DNA of 6,222 nt from CAZWCX01 sp964632945 (GTDB lineage: Bacteria > Planctomycetota > MHYJ01 > WSZJ01 > CAZWCX01): positions 1-6,222 of the forward strand of contig CAZWCX010000228.1 in assembly GCA_964632945.1 (NCBI GenBank), written 5' to 3'. The position numbers and the translations under genes were made by a program. Positions 5,823 to 6,222 of the stretch are shown piece by piece; the first letter of the stretch is position 1; each line of letters opens with the position of its first letter. Below the pieces are notes generated by a model. That model made no database searches. It saw only the letters and a list, made by a program, of their open reading frames with translations, and had not been told where the DNA came from.

Positions 5823-6172
5823 GCCCGGCAACTCTCCTGCGGGACGCGGCGGACTGGGAGGCCTGCAAGCGGCAGGCGGCCGGGCGTCGTGGACTCGTCC
5901 TGTTCAAGGCCAGCCCGACGTGACCGGGGAGCCGGGAAGCGGAGCGTCGGTTCGACGCCTGGCTGACCGGGGTGCCCGATACCGCCGACCTGGTCGCGGT
6001 CAAGGTGGACGTCATCGACGCGCGTCCGCTGAGCCGGGCCATCGCCGAAGAAACGGGCGTCCGACACGAATCGCCGCAGGTCCTCTGGATGGGGAACGAC
6101 GGGCGCGTGCAGTGGCATGCGAGTCACGGCGCCATTCACGCCCAGGCCCTGGCCGCCCGGTTGACCGTCTAG
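5819..6172 (+). CDS. ytxJ: YtxJ-like monothiol bacilliredoxin with selenocysteine at the catalytic position (in-frame TGA)
   Basis: If TGA at 5921-5923 is read as selenocysteine, the product is 117 residues, close to the ~108 of the YtxJ/DUF2847 family. These are thioredoxin-fold proteins with a single active-site Cys in a TCP(I/V)S context, thought to act on bacillithiol mixed disulfides. The frame reads DWEACKRQ (12-19), LVLFKASPT (26-34), Sec35, then PGS. It continues with the VKVDVIDARPLSRAIAEETG segment, GVRHESPQVLW with the expected cis-Pro, and VQWHASHGAI, all family hallmarks. Sec35 sits exactly at the catalytic Cys; the only Cys, Cys16, lies elsewhere. The frame stays intact after the TGA and ends at TAG. 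AAGGAGG precedes the ATG, which overlaps the aat stop. A SECIS-like hairpin follows the TGA. TGA is a normal stop in purM, purF and aat here, so a recoded genetic code is unlikely. The alternatives are a nonsense mutation or a sequencing error. Selenocysteine machinery is not in the window. Confidence 0.78.
5924..5970 (+). promoter_or_regulatory. Candidate bacterial SECIS element
   Basis: Immediately after the TGA, GCGTCG (5944-5949) pairs perfectly with CGACGC (5953-5958). Pairing five bases leaves the loop GGTTC (5949-5953), starting 25 bases after the TGA. Bacterial SECIS elements typically place the apical loop about 16-37 bases after the UGA, with G in its first positions; E. coli fdhF has a GGUCU-type loop. 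A lower stem is also available: CCGG (5924-5927) with CCGG (5967-5970), and AGCC (5930-5933) with GGCT (5961-5964). The asymmetric internal loop at 5934-5943 is less typical. The element would recruit SelB with Sec-tRNA. Confidence 0.6.
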
Positions 6173-6181
6173 CCCGGATTA

Positions 6182-6208
6182 TTCGCGAACAGCTTCGCTG
6201 TTCGCGAA
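6182..6208 (+). terminator. Perfect 12-bp hairpin after the selenoprotein gene
   Basis: TTCGCGAACAGC (6182-6193) and GCTGTTCGCGAA (6197-6208) pair completely around a TTC loop, nine bases after the TAG stop. AGCC (6171-6174) and GGCT (6214-6217) can add an outer helix. Its position suits a transcript end of the aat-ytxJ unit. No T-run follows on the plus strand, so it is either a non-canonical terminator or a dispersed intergenic repeat. TTCGCGAA is itself palindromic. Confidence 0.5.
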
Positions 6209-6222
6209 CAACCCGGCTCCGT

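Noticed and set aside
2649..5831. Very long minus-strand open frame (1060 codons) across purM, purF and aat
   Set aside because: It runs out of frame through purF and antisense through aat. Its translation is low-complexity Arg/Gly/Pro/Ala, typical of GC-rich shadow frames.
5819..5923. A 34-residue peptide ending at the TGA, or a pseudogene
   Set aside because: The downstream frame is intact with conserved motifs and no further stops or shifts, and the TGA sits exactly at the catalytic residue. A pseudogene remains the main alternative until selenocysteine machinery is confirmed.
5921..5923. Alternative genetic code with TGA as Trp or Gly
   Set aside because: purM, purF and aat all end in TGA at the expected family C-termini, and no other internal TGA occurs in any gene here.
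5972..6172. Stand-alone 66-codon gene starting at GTG 5972
   Set aside because: It is the C-terminal part of a thioredoxin-like fold without the active-site strand and has no ribosome site. The full frame from 5819 has a strong one.

Overview
This is a GC-rich bacterial window with the standard code: purM, purF and aat all end in TGA. Predicted lipidation of one protein, a B. subtilis-type PurF and a leucyl/phenylalanyl-tRNA-protein transferase suggest a diderm, high-GC environmental bacterium (for example Acidobacteriota, Planctomycetota, Eisenbacteria-like or deltaproteobacterial lineages). The sequence alone does not settle the phylum.

Layout. A divergent promoter region at about 4859-5018 separates two transcription units. 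Leftward (minus strand), in order of transcription, are: a small two-helix membrane protein with a TPR-like tail (4858-4328); purF, amidophosphoribosyltransferase (4258-2861); purM, AIR synthase (2796-1690); and a lipoprotein with a coiled coil, an eight-copy 30-bp tandem repeat and a C-terminal HEAT-like domain (1585-206). Gaps of 64-104 bases separate these genes, and two gaps hold inverted repeats. Positions 1-205 have no gene but contain three stem-loops, and may be the 3' end of the unit. Rightward (plus strand) are aat (5019-5822) and, overlapping it by four bases, a YtxJ-like thioredoxin-fold gene (5819-6172). A perfect 12-bp hairpin follows at 6182-6208.

Main point. The YtxJ-like gene has an in-frame TGA at 5921-5923, exactly where the family carries its single catalytic cysteine (SxTCP becomes SPT-TGA-P). 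The frame continues without damage for 82 more codons and keeps all other family hallmarks. A stem-loop with a GGUU-type apical loop starts about 25 bases after the TGA, as expected for a bacterial SECIS element. The best reading is a selenocysteine-containing bacilliredoxin-like protein that a conventional gene caller would miss or cut to a 66-residue fragment.

How the genes relate. PurF starts de novo purine synthesis and PurM closes the imidazole ring, so the leftward unit is partly a purine operon. Its two envelope-type partners have no known link to purine synthesis. The rightward unit joins N-degron tagging (Aat) to a thiol/selenol redox protein by likely translational coupling.
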